Positions 21,440 to 33,790 of a DNA stretch of 64,000 nucleotides are shown in pieces. Source of the stretch: Euryodendron excelsum (taxonomy: Eukaryota > Streptophyta > Magnoliopsida > Ericales > Pentaphylacaceae); NCBI GenBank assembly GCA_033060915.1, contig CM065388.1, positions 28,496,501-28,560,500 on the forward strand, given 5' to 3'. Made by a program: the position numbers and the translations under genes. Positions within the stretch are counted from its first letter, which is position 1, and each line of letters begins with the position of its first letter. A model generated the notes under the pieces. The model had not been told where the DNA came from. It searched no databases and saw only the letters and a program-made list of their open reading frames with translations.

Positions 21440-22625
21440 AATTTTCAAGGGACATGTTTAGGGTTTGCTTAAATTACATTTACTTAACACCACAGTAAAT
21501 AAATTTCTTATTTTTTCAATAAATTTCATATTTCAATACTTTCCTACATAAATTTTTTAATTTTACAATAATTTCATTAACAAATTTCGTACAATGAAAT
21601 TAAAAAGCTTACTACATGTTTCAATAAAATTCCTATTTTTTAATAATTTCATAAATCAATTTCCTATTTTTTCTATAAATTTCAGATTTTTACAATAAAT
21701 TTTGTATTTTTACGATAATTATGTGTTTTTACAATAAATTTGTAAATAATATTTACTTACTTGTAAATAAATTTTGTATTTTTAGACTAATTTTGCAAAT
21801 AAATTTCCTATTTTTCAATAAATTTCATATTTTTTTCAATAATTTTATAAATAAATTTTCTACTTTTTCAATAATTTCATAAATCAATTTCCTATTTTTT
21901 CTATAAATTTCGTAGTTCTACGATAAATTTTTTATTTTTATGATAATTATGTGTGTTTTTTACAATAATTTCATAAATATTATTTACTTACTTGTAAATA
22001 AATTTTGTATATTTAAAATAATTTTGTAAATAAATTTCTTATTTTTCAATTATTTCTTAAATAAATTTCCTATTTTTTCAATAATTTTTTAAATCAATTT
22101 CCTATTTTTTCTATAAATTTTTTAAATCAATTTCTTAATTTGTCCGTAAATTTCGTATTTCTTCAAAAAATTTTGTATTTTTATGATAATTATGTGTTTT
22201 TACAATAATTTCATAATAATATTTGCTTACTTGTAAATAAATTTTATATTTTTTCAATAATTTTGTAAATTAATTTCCTATTTTTTTTCTAAATTTTGTA
22301 AATCAATTCTTATTTTTTCTATAAATTTCGTATTTCTTCAATAAATTTCTTCCTGTTACAATAATTTTGTAAATAAATTTTCTATTTTTGCAATAAATTT
22401 TGTAAATCAATTTTCTATTTTTTTTTGTATAAATTTTGTATAGAAAAGCTTACTACAAATATTTTGTAAAACAAAATTTAAAAGCTTACTACATATTTTA
22501 ATAATATATTTTTTTCACCAAGACATTTTTTCAATTAATTTTTACTATGTCCCTTAAAAAAAATTTACTCACTTGTAAATAAATTTTGTATTTTTACAAT
22601 AATTTTGTAAATAAATTTTCTAGAA
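21440..22625. repeat. A/T-rich satellite-like array
   Basis: Over 1.1 kb of phrases such as AATAAATTTCCTATTTTTTC, TTTTTACAATAA and TTGTAAATAAATTTTG, in ~25-40 bp steps with some longer-range order (ATAATTATGTGTTTTTACAA recurs near 21,715, 21,950 and 22,185, about 235 bp apart). No coding content. Confidence 0.75.
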
Positions 22626-23875
22626 ATGTGATGCTTCTCGTGCACACAATCTATTTATAATTGTTTAGTAATTATTAACACAAATAATATGACAACAAAA
22701 ATAAATAAAACACATATATTTTAACAACTTCAATAACATAAAATAATGTAACTATATATAATAACATCATACACCTAAACAAGATAAATAAAAATATATT
22801 AGAGCTTACCAAACAAGATGGTGACTGCCAGAGTACAAGGAGTAAGAGAAGTGTTTGCCCACGTGACGAGACCAATGAAGATTACTACCAACAAAAATAC
22901 TAAAGTTAGTGATTTTTAAACTACATTTAATATAACTATATATTCAAAATAATATATTTTTCTACTATAAGAATGTGTAAAACTTTTTATAGTTAAATAA
23001 GTTACCTGTTATAGTGAGAGGAGTAAGGTAGAGAAAGATAAAAATGGCTGAGAGGAGAAAACAAGCTTGCTGCTGAGGGACAACGGGAAAGAGGAGAAAA
23101 ATAGAGAAAAGAGAAGAGAGAGTGAAAGAGAAGAGAAGGGAGGTGGCAGAGTTAACAAGGAAAAGACGCAGTTCAAGAATTTAGTCTTTAAAATTACATT
23201 TCTCTGTAAAATGCAGTGTTGGACTGCGTTTTTTCAGCTTTTGAAATAAAAACACAAGTTTGAATTGCATTTTAAAATAGTTTGGGAATAAGGTTTGTCA
23301 ATTTGATATTTAAAAAATAAATTTTAAAATTTAACTTATTTTGGTAAAAAAAAACCTTTATTAGTTGAGAAATTAATTACACAAAAACAAACATAAAAAA
23401 ACGTGAGTGATGTAATTTGATCGAAATTCAATTCTACGTTTCTAATTTCTTCTTACCTTTCTCTCTCAACCTCAACCAAACGAACCCAACGTGTTTATCT
23501 TTCTTAAATGCCTACCGTCGACACGGCATAATAATTCGTGCCCTTGCGTCTGGGTCACCCAACCTACGGTTCAGATTTTATGAATGAAATTTGAAAAAAG
23601 TTATTCTTCTAAAATTTATAATTAGAATTTTGAATCAGAATGATGTGACAATGGTAATTTTATAATTAAAATGCATCTTAGTAAGTTTTTTGTTTTAAAG
23701 TGATAGACCGACAACTCAGCCATATCATTCTGATTATATTTTCTAATTATATATTCTGATTGTTAAATATTTAACCTTTCTTGTGTGGCTCTATCTCTCT
23801 TTTGTCTGTAGAGTTGACTTTCTCATTTCCAAAAACATAAAAAGTTCCAAAAATTCAAAAAAAATAATTTTTATG
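22626..23875. other. A/T-rich intergenic sequence
   Basis: I see no gene. A purine-rich stretch (about 23,030-23,165) gives a spurious Glu/Lys/Arg ORF. Phrases with ACTGCG / GAATTGCATTTT near 23,210-23,270 repeat weakly. Confidence 0.35.
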
Positions 23876-23883
23876 GTTTTGAC

Positions 23884-24929
23884 TAGGATGGCAAATGGAC
23901 GAATTTAAACGAGTTTAGATTGAATATTTATGGGTTACGAATTAAAATGAGTTAGCCTAAATATATCTAATTAATAAATGAATTGAATTTGAGCCGGTTT
24001 AATTAATTGGACACACATTAAACCTGTTAATCCAAAGCCAACCCATTTTTAATATAAATTTTTTTTATTTATTTGATGAGATTTTTTTTCATCGGGCACA
24101 TGGTCCTTGAATTATCAACAAAAGCTCATAAATCAGAATCAATGGTCGCCGATTCTACCTTCATCATCATTCGTCAACATCGTTCTTTCTCTATGCAACG
24201 CCATGATCCTTGAACCTCTGATTTTCTCTCTCTTCAAAACCGTAACTGACACCCAACAATTCAAGAACCTTGTGATCCCTCCGAAGCCCAATGAATGGAG
24301 ACCTCACAAGAAGAACAAAAACCTTGACCTCCCTCTCCGACCATCCGCCGCCCAGATCTTTTGAACATTGATTTCTTCTCCCTCGATCGGCCAGGAATTC
24401 TCTTCACAACAGTTCACATCGCCAAAGCAATTTGAGCCGTCCGTGTACAACCAGCTACCATTTCACAAAGCTTAATCTCAGCGAGGTATTTCACACCATA
24501 GAACCCTATATTTCTAGGGTTTTTTTTGAATGCCAAACAGTCTCGTCTCGACATGCCTTCGTCTCCTAAATCCTTCTATGCTCGCCCTTTGTCTTACAAT
24601 CGTAGATCCACAGTCTTGATCCTCTGTTTCTTGATCGGTCTCACTGGGTTCGTGTTCGGGTTCGTTGCAATTTCGAGATAGTCTTTGGGATATAAGTTGC
24701 TGAAATTGAAGAAGATTTAAAGAGGTTATGGGATGATCGTAGATTCGATGGGTATACTGACAATCGCTTAGGGCAACCTATTAAACACCCACCTCCTACC
24801 CGCTTTTAAAGGAGTGTAGCTACAATTACCTAATTACAATCCATTTATAGATTTGAGCAGGTTTGGACGATTTTTAGGTTGACGGATTTGGGCGGATCCA
24901 TAAATTTCGAGTTAAAATTGTCACCCCTA
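23884..24929. mobile_element. Non-autonomous hAT-like element, 1,046 bp, with gene-like cargo
   Basis: Left end TAGGATGGCAA and right end TTGTCACCCCTA are terminal inverted repeats (right end reverse-complemented: TAGGGGTGACAA). Flanks are GTTTTGAC (23,876-23,883) and CTTTTGAC (24,930-24,937), an 8-bp target duplication with one mismatch. Both traits fit the hAT superfamily. Subterminal parts are A/T-rich. The centre (~24,100-24,720) is different: richer in C and coding-like. No transposase is visible. Confidence 0.75.
24553..24681 (+). pseudogene. Gene fragment in hAT element: N-terminus with one membrane segment
   Basis: A 42-residue ORF begins MPSSPKSFYARPLS, has a basic stretch (YNRRST), then a hydrophobic run LILCFLIGLTGFVFGFVAI, and stops with TAG after SR. 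This is the shape of a type II signal anchor, as in many plant Golgi glycosyltransferases, but I do not recognise the parent gene. A leader-like CTAGGGTTTTT precedes the ATG. An upstream ORF-like piece (24,107-24,364) may be part of the same capture. It is probably a truncated copy. Confidence 0.4.
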
Positions 24930-24937
24930 CTTTTGAC

Positions 24938-25415
24938 CTGGTCTACAGATAGAGAGACAAGGGGAATGTGGGTGACGGTGAGAAGTGGCCATGACCCGAT
25001 AGCATATTTGCCCTGCTAAGTTGACACATTATTTACAGGCTTGAAATTTTTTAGACCCAATTAGATTAATAAGCAGGCTTAAAAATTGTTATTGAAAGTT
25101 TGAAACTTGATCCGGGCTTAAATTTACGTAAAATAATATTTTTAATATATTTATTTATTTAAAATTTATATTATTTAAAAAAAGTTTGAAGAAAGATATT
25201 TATTAAAAATGTTTTTAAGTTAAATGTGCGGGCTTGACCCAGTTCAAACTCGATAAATTTAAATTTTAGTGTAGACGCAGTTCAAACTCCACTCGACCAG
25301 ACCAATGTCCATTCTTATTTTCTAGTGAAAGTTCATTAACTTGCACACCCCCCTTATAAAGAAGATAATGATAGTGTCCACACTTAAGGAGTGAAATGTA
25401 GCTATTAATCAAAAT
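24938..25415. other. A/T-rich sequence with hAT-like scraps
   Basis: Phrases such as GGCTTGACCCAGTTCAAACTC and GACCAATGTCCATTC resemble the ends of the nearby hAT-like copies, but no full ends are seen. No gene. Confidence 0.3.
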
Positions 25416-25682
25416 TAGGGATAGCCATAAAACCGATGATCTAGCCCAAAATATGTATAGAATAATATATTTGTATATGTTGATATATATATATATATAT
25501 AGATTTTATATTATAAAAATTGTTTTTGAAGAATATTTATTAATTTTGTTTTGGTTTAAATAAGCAAGCTAGGCATCTATTTTTTATTTTAAGCGAGCTT
25601 AAGATTTAGTTTTAGGTTAAATAAAAATTATTTCTAATTAGATAGGGCTGGTCAAGCCGAGCCTAAACAATGTCCACCCCTA
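25416..25682. mobile_element. Short hAT-like remnant, 267 bp
   Basis: Left end TAGGGATAGCCA and right end TGTCCACCCCTA are inverted relatives of the ends at 23,884 and 24,929. Flanking octamers ATCAAAAT and ACTAAAAC agree at only 5 of 8 positions, so the target duplication is weak. Internal sequence is A/T-rich. Confidence 0.45.
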
Positions 25683-27549
25683 ACTAAAACTCTACAACCT
25701 GCATGCTAAGTTCACGCCATTCTAAAGCACATATACGTACGTACAATGCTATACAGAGTATTTATTTATTTTAATTTGGATTAGTAGTTAAATTAATTGA
25801 CTTATATAAGTCATTTATATATTTTTATTAATTTTTTTATTTTTAATTTTAAAAAAACACAATATAAAAGTATCAAAAAAATAATTTAAAAGAATTAAAA
25901 AGAATTCAATTTTTGTTAAAAAAAACTAAGACGAAAAACTAATCAAATAACTTAATTCAAACGAGTTATATTTTAATTTAAATTTTTTTGACCGACTACC
26001 CTTAAATTTGTGCTTGAGCCACTGTCCACACAAAGTCACAAATTTTGTCATCTTCATACAAATTATATAATGCATGGATGATGGTTGATCATGAGAGATG
26101 AGAAAAGTGATCAAACTAGCTATATGGTCACCCATTAATTGATTGACCCATAAAATATATGAACCTTAGACAACCAAAAAGATGAATGTGAATTGGTTAG
26201 AAAGGGAATGTACATTATGTGTTAGTGGTTGATTTTTGGTCACCTTTGAATGTAATTGATCATAAAGTGGTCCTTAGACTTAGATCCTCCCGAATTTCGG
26301 ATTATAGAAAGAGAAGTTAGGTCCATTATTGACAAACCAAAAGTTTGACCCAATTCTTTTCATCTATTCTTATTGATCTTGAAAATCTCAATATTTCTCA
26401 TTGATTTTCCAATTTGCTATTTCTAAATCCAATGTATCTGTTTCTCAAGACTCTAGAAAAGGTTTTTTTTTTTTTTTTGTCCTTTAAATTGGATGTGTAC
26501 TCATATAGTTTACAATTTTCATTGAAACTTTTTTTATTATTTTCTTTTCATGTTATCAAAAAATGTAAGTATTTCATTTCAAAACGGAAAGTCTAACACA
26601 CAATTGCGACTATAAATTATGATAAAAAAAAAAAAAAAAAACAAAGCATGTTTAGATTTAGCCAGTCAGTTTGTGACCATACAAACTTTAATTTTGTGGC
26701 ACTTAATTTGAACTGATTTATTGATACGTTTTATTATTGAGATAAATATTTTGTACAACTATGGATGCCATAGCCTTTTGGATTTCAGCCCCATAAGGAA
26801 AATATTTAGTAAATAGAAATATGCAAAATTGTAGAGTTGTTGCTGCGAATATTGTTTTTTCTTCTCAAGGACCATATGACCTACTTTCAAAGTTTTAAAT
26901 CCAAAAACGTCCTATAATTTTTATTTCATATTTCTTCATTTTAATTAATTTCCAGAAGTACGAAGATCATTACATTTTCATAGGTCATAAATTGTTTTTT
27001 CCACTACGGCGATCATATTCTCGCCCTGCTATAAAACTATAAGCCTAGTGAAATCCATAATTGTTCACAAATATGTACAAAACTTAGAACGTTTGCAATT
27101 GTTTGTAAAAGAATTTCCGGACTATTTTGGAATTATTGAAAAAAATAATGCAACTAAATGTTTTTTGATAAATACCGAAAACTATTCAAAATTTTACATC
27201 TGTATCTCATACTACCAATAAAAGGTGAAATTTGAAAAAAAAGAAAGCTCAATACCCTGTAACATCATTATTAACAGTTAACAATGGAATTTACATTAAT
27301 TTTATTTCCTTGCTAATGTATTCGCGAGTGTAAGAGATGGAAAGCTGGGTAGCCCCTTTGACTATGCTCATCTTATGCTACCTACTCTAACAAATGTCAA
27401 TGACGCATTTGAAATTGGAAAAGACTGCTTGAGGTTAAACTTGAAATTTCGCTTAGTCTTTTGGAGAACAAAGTGTCCCTAGTTGTTAGGTGGGGCAATA
27501 GTCGCGGGCGCATTGTATGTGAATAACGGAAGAGGGTTCCGTGAACCCC
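25683..27549. other. A/T-rich intergenic sequence
   Basis: Homopolymer T and A runs (26,462; 26,625) and no convincing ORF, RNA gene or array. Confidence 0.35.
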
Positions 27550-27552
27550 TAA

Positions 27553-27776
27553 CAGCCTGTTTCAAATTTGAGAAAAGAAAAAGAGAGGAAGAAAAAATAT
27601 TATTTACTATTTTTTTGTTTGATTTAAAAAAAATAAAAGAAAAGTGAAGAAAAAGAAGAGAGAGAGAAGGAGAGAAATTGATTTCAAAATTTTTCTTTTT
27701 TTTCTTTTATTTTTTCTTTATTTTTTCTTTCCTCCCCCTCCCCTTCCCTTTCTTTTCCCAACTTTCAAACAGGTTG
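27553..27776. mobile_element. Tourist-like (PIF/Harbinger) MITE, 224 bp
   Basis: Ends CAGCCTGTTTCAAATTTGAG and CCCAACTTTCAAACAGGTTG are inverted repeats (24 of 28 matching over the terminal 28 bp, both running into AAAAGAAA). TAA occurs on both sides (27,550-27,552 and 27,777-27,779), the 3-bp target duplication of Tourist elements. The interior is a purine arm followed by a pyrimidine arm, so the whole element could fold back. No coding capacity. Confidence 0.75.
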
Positions 27777-27779
27777 TAA

Positions 27780-29535
27780 GAGGAGATTAATCTGGCTATG
27801 TATAAGCCTGCTACTTTTGAACCCGACTACACATGTAAATTGGGACAATTCACACTGTCATTAAATTTAGTAGTAGACATGGATCCTAGACAGAAATATT
27901 TCATAAAAAAATCCTATTACATGTAGGTCAAATATCAACACCATTTTTCATTTCGCTGAATTTGACCATATTTGATCTAATGATCTCCATTTAGAGTGTG
28001 TACCCTTTTATTCTTTAAAGTAATGTTATGTTTGGACCTAAAATGCATAAATATTATAAAATAAAAATAAAATTATATATTCACTTGTCTGTACTGTGAG
28101 TGTGTACTCTGGGAGCTAAGCTCCTTCCAGGAGTAGGCACTCATAGTAGGGACATATTTAATTTTTAATGAGTGCACAATAAAGAAAATAATTTTTTTGA
28201 CAAATATCTATTTATTTTTTTATCATTTTCCTTGCCGAATTGAATAATATTTTCTAACATTTGTAACTATATTTTTATTGTTGTTTTCTATCTTTTTTTT
28301 TTTGTTTCCACTTCACAAATCTGCGATTAAAAGATATATAATACAAGACAAATATAGAATGCGGTGGTACATAAAATTTTAGTAGCATAACTAGAAAGAG
28401 AAGAACTGTGACTTACAGGGACGACCTTGTAATGAATTAACTTCAAAATTTAGGGTATCTCACGCCCATGTTAAATCGTGTGCAGATCCAAATGATAAAA
28501 GTCTAGGTGTCATTACCGCATGTTGGGAGTTGCACGAGTGACCTTAATATTAGGGGCGGACTTAAATTTTATGCCGAGGGGAGTCAGGTAAATTCTTAAA
28601 TTTTGTATCGACTTATGTAAAATTTTGGGGTACCAATACTTATATTTTATTATAAAAACCAAAAATATTATAAAAATTATAGAATTAATTACAATCACAC
28701 CTTTTAAATTATGACTCAGTGTCACTATCCCTCCTAAACTTTAAAATATAATAAATTGACCATTTGAACAACCAATTTGTATTAATCAATTCTTTGTTAG
28801 TAATATATTAACAATTAGTTAGGAGAGAAAATAAAAAATTATCATGTAATTCGCATATATTCATAAAAGTTCATTTTAAACCCATATTATATTATTTTTT
28901 TGTAATAATTATCTAATGATCAAAATATCTTTTATTTTGTACCTATACTTACAAGTCATTTTAAGAGACATTTCAGTTACTGAATAATTATTATAACAAG
29001 AAAATATCAATTTATGTATAAAACTATACTTTTGTTAATATGTGCAAGTAAAATAACAAATTTTCATTCATTTTTTAATTGATTTTTAATAGGAAGGGTT
29101 GATTGATACAAATTGATAGTTTATAGGGTCAACTTGTTACGTTTTAAAATTTAAAAAATATTAGTAATGCTGTGTATAATTAATCTAAACTGTAAAAAAA
29201 TTTACAAGGTTTGGGATCTGTGCCCCGCGACCGCGGTCCGCGAGTGCTTAATATCATTCCACAAGGCAAACACTTCTTAGCCGCGTTTGTATCTTAGGAT
29301 TTTGTTTTCCTTAGCTAGATTTTCTAGATAAATGTCATGGGTATGGATATCCTGAGCCGTTGGCGAATAATGGTTTATAATGGTGAGTTGATTTGTGAGG
29401 GTTACAGGGGTCGGAAGCTCAGCTTTATATGACTGAAAATGGTGTGTAGAGACAATTTTTTAAATGATCCTTGTTGGCTTAGGTCAAAAAGGGGGGCTGT
29501 ATATGATTGAAAACGCTGGTTAGATATTGTACCAA
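27780..29535. other. A/T-rich intergenic sequence
   Basis: No gene seen. A small G/C island at about 29,220-29,245 contains the perfect palindrome GACCGCGGTC in otherwise A/T-rich DNA. Confidence 0.35.
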
Positions 29536-29548
29536 TTTAAAAAATTAA

Positions 29549-29746
29549 GGATTCATTTGGTAGAATTTATTTTAAATTTTTTTATTTAATTTTATTTAAT
29601 TTTTAAGTAAAAAAATATTTTTTCATTTTCATAAACTAAAGATAAGTAAAACAAAAAAAAAAAAGAGCAAAAATGTAAAAAAAAAAGTTTTTTTTGTGCT
29701 TATAAGTTAAAAGAAAATTAAGTCAAAAAGTCTTACTGAACAGGAC
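29549..29746. mobile_element. Possible MITE, about 200 bp
   Basis: Left end GGATTCATTTGGTAGAATT and, reverse-complemented, right end AGTCCTGTTCAGTAAGACT are loosely inverted, with A/T-rich interior arms. The target duplication is unclear, so this is tentative. Confidence 0.3.
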
Positions 29747-30600
29747 TAAATCATTTTTGCACAAGGTATGAGCTTGTCTCTAATTATATATTTTCATATT
29801 TACTTTAAGACAATAAAGATAAAATTTAATTAAACTTTGTTAAAGTTTTTGGAATAGTAAAATATTTAAAAACAATCTGACGGTGTCAATTTATATACTA
29901 ATCTGAAAATATATTTTGTATTATCGATTAATATAATTAGTTTATATTTTTGTTGCTTCATATGATTCAACTTTTTTCTTCTCTCCGCAAAGTCCGCACA
30001 TTTAAGCAGCCATTTAGACATAGCCTCTTCAGTGAAGGCAAACTCAACTCTAAAGTCCAAATTACCCAACCCTGTAGGGCGTAGACCCTACTGAATACAA
30101 GTACATACAACTGATACAAGTACACAAATGTCTTACTATAAAAAATTAGGGGTAAAATTGTCACTAAAAAGGGGCGCCCACATACTCTAGTTACAATCAT
30201 GCTGGGTCGTCACCATCACTGTGCTTTGTTTCATTTAATCAAGATAAATACCCATAAATTCTTCATGGGCTTTTGTGATCATGACGATGTTGGCGTATTA
30301 GGATTGTAGAGAGAGAAACGAGAGAGCATTAGGATTCTAGAGAGAGAAATAGGGGAGAGGAGAGAGGAGAGTCAAAGCAGCAGCGCAGCAGAAAAGGCAA
30401 TTGTATTTGTAATGATATTGTTGGGGGAGAGAGACAGATGAGAAGCTCGTGATGAGAATTTTATTTTGCAGGGTTGGAACATAAGCAGATGATCAGAACT
30501 CAAAAAGAATTTACAGAGCCCCTCTTCAGCTTCACCGTCGTCTCTTCCTCTTCTGGTGATCTTTAACCCCCCCCCTCTCTCTCAATCCTCTCTTTCTCTG
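29747..30600. promoter_or_regulatory. Upstream region of the GARP/MYB gene
   Basis: 29,747-30,270 is A/T-rich with no gene seen. From 30,300 to 30,440 there are GA-rich repeats (GAGAGAGAAA), then from 30,530 a C/T-rich tract (CCGTCGTCTCTTCCTCTTC, CCCCCCCCTCTCTCTC) typical of the pyrimidine patches near plant transcription starts. Confidence 0.4.
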
Positions 30601-30603
30601 TCC

Positions 30604-30610
30604 TATATAT
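30604..30610 (+). promoter_or_regulatory. Putative TATA box of the GARP/MYB gene
   Basis: TATATAT inside CCTATATATCTACC, directly after the C/T-rich patch. A start ~30 bp downstream would give a leader of roughly 250 bases before the ATG at 30,885. Confidence 0.45.
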
Positions 30611-30755
30611 CTACCTCTTTTGTGCCACTGCATATTGTGTGGCTTCAAACATACACAGTTCCAACGGGATTGCAACAATAAAAAAAAAAAAACAAAACAA
30701 AAACCTCTCTTTCAGGAGGATAAACAAAGAGAGGCTGTAGTTAGTTAGGACAGGT

Positions 30756-30788
30756 ATGGAAAAGGTTTGGGGAAGACCCAGGTCGTAA
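30756..30788 (+). CDS. Upstream ORF in the GARP/MYB leader (10 codons)
   Basis: ATG at 30,756 opens MEKVWGRPRS and stops with TAA at 30,786-30,788, 96 bases before the main start. If the transcript begins near 30,635 it lies in the leader and could reduce main-ORF translation. No evidence beyond position. Confidence 0.35.
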   Translation: MEKVWGRPRS

Positions 30789-30884
30789 AACTTCATCGAG
30801 ACGGGAAAAGAAGAGGTTTTGGACCAGTTGGATATTCGAGAGGTGTTTGGAGAAGCAAACAGGGCCGAAGGTAGAGAGAGGAAG

Positions 30885-33759
30885 ATGGGTAGTTGTGGAA
30901 GAAATGGAGCAGTGAGACAATATATAAGATCGAAGGTGCCTCGTTTGAGATGGACTCCTCATCTTCATACCTGTTTTGTTCATGCCATTGACAGGCTTGG
31001 TGGTCAAGACAGTAAGTAGTCCATGTTTCTCTCTCTGGACTTCATTGGGTTGCTCTGGTTTTGGTCTTTAGTTTCTTCCTTCATTTGTGTTCTGGATCAT
31101 GCTTGCGCTCCTTATTCTTTACTCTCTAATTTTTCTTGGGCGTCTCCCTTTTTTTTTTTTTTTGATTTTTTGTGGCTTCGATTTCTTTATTCTCTGAGTT
31201 CTTGACTATAAGGATGTTGGCCTTTTGTTCTTTTCACTGTGTAGAAGCAACGCCAAAGCTGGTTCTTCAGTTGATGGATGTAGGTGGACTCACCATTTCA
31301 CATGTCAAAAGCCATCTCCAGGTTGGTTTTTCTTTCATTTCTGCTAACATATAAATTCCTTGACTTGATGGCTTAAGGTTCAATTTTGCCTCCATTTAAA
31401 AATAAGTAATGAATGTCTTTACTTTTTCTTTGTGTTCTTTTTGTTCCAATCAGATGTACAGGAGCGTGAAGACTGATCTGAGCAGACAAGGTATCCAAAG
31501 AACTGATATGTTTCTCTCAACCACCAGAAACCCATCTCTGCTAGTTCATGTTTTTGTATCAAAATTTTAATTTATAGTCTGAACTAGGATTTTGTATCAA
31601 ATCCAACATGAGTTTTTCTGAACGTGGTTTCGTCTATTAGGATTCATTCTTGTCCCAAATCAAAGTTCATGTAATTACATATTCTCTGGTTTGGTACAGT
31701 TTTTCTAAGTTTTTTTATTTTGCTTTTTTTTTTATAAGTGAAAAAATTAGACTTTTTCACTTTTTTTTTTTCTTTTAACTATATAAGATAAGCAGAAAAG
31801 TAAAAAAATTTGGATAAATTTCACTTATTATCTTTGCACTTTGATCATAATTTCACTTTAGTTCCTCTATTTTTAATTTCTTCACTTCACTCCTTAAATT
31901 TTTAGTTAAGTAGCAATGTGGTTTCTCCATCAATTTTTTGTTAATAAAGGTGACGAAAAGCCATTTTTTTTATTTTTTTCTTTTAAAAAATAAAAAACAA
32001 TATTGTTTATTATTTTTTTATTTTTAGTTGTTAACAAAATTTAAAAAATAAAACAAAAAATACTAAAATGGGTGTTTTTTTTTTTGTTTTCAAAATATTA
32101 TTTTGGATACTATTAGCATAAAAGTAACCTGCAAATGTATTAAAAAGAAAAAACTATTTTAGTGTTTTTTATTTTATTTTATAAATTTTTTGTAAACAAC
32201 TGAAAATAAAAAATATTAAACAGACATTGCTTTTTATTTTTAAAAATAAAAAATGAAAACAAAAAATGATACCAAAAAAATAAAAAAATAAAAACAAAAA
32301 CGTTATCAAAAGCAGTGTTTGTTGAATATTTTTTTTTGTTTTTGGATGTTTACAAAATTTAAAAAAGAAAACAAAAAATACTAAAATAAATTTTTTTTTT
32401 TTGTTTTCAATACATTTGTAGGTTATTTTTATATTAATAGTACTAAAATAATATTTTAAAAATAAAAAAAGTATCAATTTTAGTATTTTTTGTTTCATTT
32501 TTTAAATTTTGTTAACAATTAAAAAAAAAAAATAATAAAAAAATATTATTTTTTATTTTTTTTTTAAAAAAAAAAAAGCTTTCCATCACCTTTATTAACA
32601 AAAATTTAATAGATGGGCCACATTGCTACTTAATTAAAAGTGTAAGGGTTAAAATGGAACAATCAAAAATAAAGAGATTAAATTGAGATTGTGGTCAAAG
32701 TGTATGAGTGATAAGTAAAATTTACTCAAAAATTTCAAAATTTTAATTTTTTTACTTATAAATAAAAAAAAAGATTTAATTAAAAAAATTTAAAAAAAAA
32801 TTTAACCAAACAAGTCAAAAACGAGTTGCTCCCTCACCTCATTTATTGCCTCATTCCCAATAAAGTTGTTCTGTAGCCAAAATAGATAGAGCACAGAATA
32901 AAACCAGCATCCTTTTTAATCTTCTAATATTGGCATTTCTTATGAAATCCACAAGCCTAACTTTTTTGTGCATGGTTTTCCGCGAGTTTTTTTTTATGTT
33001 TTGTTTTGTTTTGTATCAGAGCCTTGTTAAACGCTACCCCCCATTTGGCTTTGAACACCTTTGTGTGCATGCGTTTGACTCACTCAAATCTCAATAACAA
33101 CAGATGGGACTTCCAACCAACAAAGAAAACAATCTTTTGAAGATCATCATGTTGATGGGTGTGTTGATCAAGAAAACGACGTCTGCTACCATCCATCTTT
33201 GAAGCCCGTTGAAGAATCGGATTCCCACTTCGTCTACAGTCCACTCCCTACAAAAAGGTGAGCTAATTAGCCTTAGCCATTAATACCCTTACTTGTTCCC
33301 TTACTTGTTTCGGACCCAAATCTCAAGAAAGGTTGTGCCAAGAAACAAAAAGGATCCCATTTACACACGCATTTGTCTTTACTGTCTCTGATGTTGTTTG
33401 CATCTTAGTTCTCTTTCTTGATGTTCTTTTTGTTGGCTATTATTCCTCAGAGCTCGAATCGAGACGATGAGTTTGATCCCTGAGAGACGGAACCTGCAAT
33501 GCAGCCAAAAAATATGTCAGACAGTCACGAATCCGTACTGTTTTCATGATTATACTCTGACTGTGCCTGAGAAAAGCGGAATAAAGGAGAAGGAGAAGAA
33601 AAAGAAGGAGAGTGGTTACAGATGGCAGACCCATGAGCCATCTCCAATATCCACAGCCTTCTCTCTGCCACATGATCTACTCTACAACCTCAGCAATCCC
33701 TTTGCCTATGCAGATACGTTGGAGGAATCTGATTTACTTAAGGTACAATAGCCATTAGC

Positions 33760-33790
<31 letters not shown>

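Noticed and set aside
22675..22875. Hydrophobic minus-strand ORF
   Set aside because: A/T-rich composition alone yields Leu/Phe/Ile runs. No family features or splice context.
28095..28140. Hairpin GGAGCTAAGCTCC as a microRNA precursor
   Set aside because: The stem is short and bulged, with no long flanking fold.
29220..29245. CpG-island-like promoter around GACCGCGGTC
   Set aside because: Only ~25 bases are G/C-rich and no gene begins nearby.
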